A DNA stretch of 64,000 bases from Mycobacterium gallinarum (lineage in GTDB: Bacteria > Actinomycetota > Actinomycetes > Mycobacteriales > Mycobacteriaceae), in NCBI RefSeq assembly GCF_010726765.1, contig NZ_AP022601.1:682001-746000 (forward strand), written 5' to 3'. The position numbers and the translations under genes were made by a program. Of this stretch, positions 61,496 through 64,000 are shown piece after piece. The notes under the pieces were generated by a model. That model made no database searches and had not been told where the DNA came from. It worked only from the letters and a program-made list of their open reading frames with translations. Every line of letters starts with the position of its first letter. Positions within the stretch are counted from its first letter, which is position 1.

Positions 61496-63040
61496 ATGAC
61501 CAGCTCAGATATTTATGACGTGGCTGTGGTCGGGTACGGGCCGGTAGGTGCGACGGCGGCGAACCTACCGGGGAAACAGGGCCTCAGGGTGCTCGTGATC
61601 GAGCGCGATCCGGACGTCTACGGCCGCGCGAGGGCGATCTCGACCGACGAAGAGGTCATGCGGATATGGCAGTCCGTGGGCCTCGCGGATGCGCTGCAGC
61701 AGGACATGCTGCCCGACCGCCCACTGCACTTCGTTGGCGCCGACGGCGTTCCGTTCATCGACCTGAAGATCACGCCACGCGGGTGCGGGCATCCGCCTCA
61801 GCAGTTCCTCTATCAGCCCGCGGTAGATCGCGTACTGCGCGACGGCGTTGCGAGGTTCACGAACGTCGATGTGCTCCTGGAACACGAGTGCCTTCGCATC
61901 TTCCCCGTGAATGACCCCGAAGGCGACCATGTCGAGGCGCTGCTGGCCGATCTGCGTACCGACACCTTGAAGCGGGTCCGCGCGTCTTATGTCATCGCCG
62001 CCGACGGTGGTTCATCTCCGACGCGCGGTCAGCTGGGCATCGGCTACGCCGGCCGTACGTACACCGAACGATGGGTCGTGATCGACACAAAGGTCCTCAA
62101 GGAGTGGGAAGCCCACGACCGGTTGCGGTTTCATTGCAACCCGTCCCGGCCTACTGTCGACTGCCCGACGCCGCTGGGGCATCACCGATGGGAGTATCCG
62201 GCCCGCACAGACGAGGAAGAACGGGATCTCCTCTGCGACAACGAGATCTGGAAAGTCCTCGGCGATCAGGGCATTACTCCCGAACACGTCGAGATCTTGC
62301 GCGCCGTCATGTACAGCCATCATGTTCGCGTCGCCGACCGGTGGCGGGTCGGCCGCGTCTTCCTCGCCGGTGACGCCGCCCACGCAATGCCGCCGTGGAT
62401 CGGTCAGGGCATGTCATCGGGTGTGCGCGATGCAGCCAACCTGTGCTGGAAGCTCGCCGCCGTACTCAAGGGACAGGCGCCCCAGTCGCTGCTCGACTCC
62501 TATCAGGTCGAACGACAGCCGCACGTCACCGAGGTCACCCGTCGCGCGTGTCTGGTGGGACGGATCATCACCGAGCGCAACAATGTCGTTGCCGCAGTCC
62601 GCAACCGCATCGGACGCGCCGTCAACCGTGTACCCGGTCTCGCGGCGCGTCTGGAGAAACAGATGTGGATTCCCGAAGCCCGATACCAGGCGGGGTTCCT
62701 CGGCGCCGGAAACGACAGCGTGGTCGGCTGGCAGATTCCACAACCATGGGTGAACCACGACGGCACCCGCGCTCGCCTCGACGACGTCATCGCAGGAAGC
62801 TGGGCGGTGCTGCACGTAGGCCCTCGCCCCACGGGTGCCCAGGCATGGATAGCGCTGGGCGCCAAAGCGATCGGCATCACCGAGCCGACACTTGTCGGAT
62901 GGCTGCGCCGCCGAGGAGCCACATCGGTTGTCGTACGCCCCGACGGATTCGTCTACGCCGCTGCCGACTTCGGCCAGTCGCTACCGCAACCAACCGGCAT
63001 GATCCAGTCCGCCACAAGCAGGGTAGGAGTTCCCGCATGA
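61496..63040 (+). CDS. MhpA-like 3-(3-hydroxyphenyl)propionate hydroxylase family protein
   Basis: 514 residues. The FAD motif VVGYGPVGATAANLPGKQG is at ~11-29, the DG motif in IAADGGSSPTR (~165), and FLAGDAAHAMPPWIGQGMSSGVRDAANL at ~288-315. This is the MhpA group, which hydroxylates 3-hydroxyphenylpropionate-like phenols to catechols. The stop overlaps the MhpC-like start (ATGA). Steroid- or phenolic-type substrates are also possible. Confidence 0.9.
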   Translation: MTSSDIYDVAVVGYGPVGATAANLPGKQGLRVLVIERDPDVYGRARAISTDEEVMRIWQSVGLADALQQDMLPDRPLHFVGADGVPFIDLKITPRGCGHPPQQFLYQPAVDRVLRDGVARFTNVDVLLEHECLRIFPVNDPEGDHVEALLADLRTDTLKRVRASYVIAADGGSSPTRGQLGIGYAGRTYTERWVVIDTKVLKEWEAHDRLRFHCNPSRPTVDCPTPLGHHRWEYPARTDEEERDLLCDNEIWKVLGDQGITPEHVEILRAVMYSHHVRVADRWRVGRVFLAGDAAHAMPPWIGQGMSSGVRDAANLCWKLAAVLKGQAPQSLLDSYQVERQPHVTEVTRRACLVGRIITERNNVVAAVRNRIGRAVNRVPGLAARLEKQMWIPEARYQAGFLGAGNDSVVGWQIPQPWVNHDGTRARLDDVIAGSWAVLHVGPRPTGAQAWIALGAKAIGITEPTLVGWLRRRGATSVVVRPDGFVYAAADFGQSLPQPTGMIQSATSRVGVPA

Positions 63041-63915
63041 CTTCCCGTATGACTGAGTCGCAACTGACCGAACACATCGTCCCGGTCGCGGGAAAGTCGA
63101 TCTTTGTCGCCGAAATCGGCGCCGGACCGGCCGTTGTCATGTTGCATGGCGGGGGACCGGGAGCGTCCGGGGTGGCCAACTACTCGCGCAACATTGACGC
63201 GCTCGCACAACGGTTCCGGGTGATCGTGCCCGACATGCCCGGCTACGGCCGCTCAGACAAGGGCGTTGACCACTCCGATCCGTTCGGGTATCTCGCGCTC
63301 ATGATCCGCGGTCTGCTCAACGAACTCGGCGTCGGCTCGGCACATCTGGTCGGCAACTCGTACGGCGGCGCAGCGGCGCTGCGCCTCGCGCTGGACACCC
63401 CGCAACGGGTCGACAAACTGGTCTTGATGGGTCCCGGCGGAATCGGGACGACGCGCGGACTCCCCACAGCGGGGTTGAAGAGCCTGCTCTCCTACTACGG
63501 CGGCGACGGCCCGCGACGCGAGAAGCTGGCGTCATTCATCCGCGATTACCTTGTGTACGACGGTGCGTCGGTGCCCGACGACCTGATCGACCTGCGCTAC
63601 GCGGCGTCGATCGACCCAGAGGTGGTGGCGAACCCGCCGTTGCGGCGCCCGTCGGGCCTGCGCGCCCTGTGGCGGATGGATCTGACCCGGGACAGCAGGC
63701 TGCAGACGTTGACCACACCGACGCTGGTGCTGTGGGGCCGCGACGACAAGGTGAACCGCCCCTCCGGCGGTCCGATGCTGCTCAACCTGATGCCCAACGC
63801 CGAATTGGTGATGACCTCGCACACCGGTCATTGGATGCAATGGGAACGCGCCGATCTGTTCAATCGGCTCGTCACCGACTTCCTGAGCGCTGATTCGACG
63901 TTCGCTCATGGCTGA
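63037..63915 (+). CDS. MhpC/BphD-like meta-cleavage product hydrolase
   Basis: 292 residues from ATG 63037. It has the alpha/beta hydrolase fold with MLHGGGPGASGVANY, the nucleophile in GNSYGGAAALRLAL, the acid D in LWGRDDKVNRP and the base H in HTGHWMQWERAD. It is typical of C-C bond hydrolases acting on extradiol cleavage products. It is flanked by the hydroxylase and, 8 bases overlapping, by the next dioxygenase, giving a complete hydroxylate-cleave-hydrolyse set. Confidence 0.92.
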   Translation: MTSRMTESQLTEHIVPVAGKSIFVAEIGAGPAVVMLHGGGPGASGVANYSRNIDALAQRFRVIVPDMPGYGRSDKGVDHSDPFGYLALMIRGLLNELGVGSAHLVGNSYGGAAALRLALDTPQRVDKLVLMGPGGIGTTRGLPTAGLKSLLSYYGGDGPRREKLASFIRDYLVYDGASVPDDLIDLRYAASIDPEVVANPPLRRPSGLRALWRMDLTRDSRLQTLTTPTLVLWGRDDKVNRPSGGPMLLNLMPNAELVMTSHTGHWMQWERADLFNRLVTDFLSADSTFAHG

Positions 63916-64000
63916 CCTGTTCGGCCGCGTGCACCTCGGTTACGTCGTCCTCGAGACGGACAAATTCGCCGAATGGCGCCGCTTCGGTCGAGACGCCATT
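63908..64000 (+). CDS. Start of an extradiol dioxygenase (VOC family), cut by the window end
   Basis: 31 residues only, MADLFGRVHLGYVVLETDKF followed by AEWRRFGRDAI. This start matches the first VOC module of BphC-type extradiol dioxygenases (LGYVV-x-D-x4-WxxF). ATG 63908 overlaps the MhpC-like stop by 8 bases. It would supply the ring-cleavage step of the second aromatic set. Confidence 0.72.
   Translation, partial: MADLFGRVHLGYVVLETDKFAEWRRFGRDAI

Overview
The window is chromosomal DNA of a mycobacterium, most likely an environmental, fast-growing Mycolicibacterium-type species. GC is high and GTG starts and four-base start/stop overlaps are common. The order yraN-yifB-dprA-siderophore-interacting protein-xerC-M23 peptidase-rpsB-tsf-amiC-MarR-pyrH-frr-cdsA-rlmN matches the Rv2898c-Rv2880c block of M. 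tuberculosis, from general knowledge of that genome. No rRNA, tRNA, CRISPR array or insertion sequence was recognised.

Left part (1-13.5 kb). A 5'-truncated fused E1 2-oxoacid dehydrogenase is followed by a CoA-transferase/thioesterase pair. Next comes a 13E12-type HNH protein whose start carries a LexA (SOS) box. A four-gene iron operon on the minus strand encodes a ferric-iron ABC importer (binding protein, permease, ATPase) plus a large fused adenylation/carrier/membrane-acyltransferase protein. It has a good IdeR box at its promoter and is divergent from a hemophore-like secreted protein. Small DUF899 and DUF1206 genes follow.

Core block (13.5-30.4 kb). These are conserved housekeeping genes for competence and DNA processing, chromosome resolution, translation, nucleotide and phospholipid synthesis and rRNA methylation. 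A lactate-monooxygenase-like gene, a glycerate kinase, a DMT transporter and a MarR/methyltransferase pair lie among them. The MarR pair shares a perfect 19-bp operator inside its promoter.

Accessory catabolic region 1 (30.3-52.4 kb). This is the most interesting part. Six copies of one 26-bp dyad, TTTACA-N14-TGTCAC or close variants, lie at promoters over about 19 kb. In nearly all orientations a start codon sits 8-9 nt after the dyad, and a -10-like element overlaps its end, so operator, promoter and leaderless start appear fused into one module. Two near-twin TetR regulators are encoded inside the set and are the obvious candidates to bind it. The controlled genes encode an aldehyde dehydrogenase, a SnoaL-like protein, CoA-transferase, three kinases of the aminoglycoside-phosphotransferase (APH) fold, two P450s, a ferredoxin, a Baeyer-Villiger monooxygenase, an SMP-30 lactonase, dehydrogenases, an aldolase, an esterase, a thioesterase and an acyl-CoA dehydrogenase. 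I infer oxidation of a hydrophobic or alicyclic substrate to a lactone or hydroxy acid, CoA activation, and possibly phosphorylation-dependent removal of the hydroxyl group, as in ACAD10/11 and Lva-type pathways. The substrate is unknown.

Accessory region 2 (52.4-64 kb). This holds F420-type (LLM) oxidoreductases, a MaoC-like hydratase and two aromatic-ring cleavage gene sets. The first is P450, flavin hydroxylase, FAH hydrolase and extradiol dioxygenase. The second is MhpA-like, MhpC-like and an extradiol dioxygenase cut by the window end. Each set has its own TetR regulator and its own clear palindromic operator.
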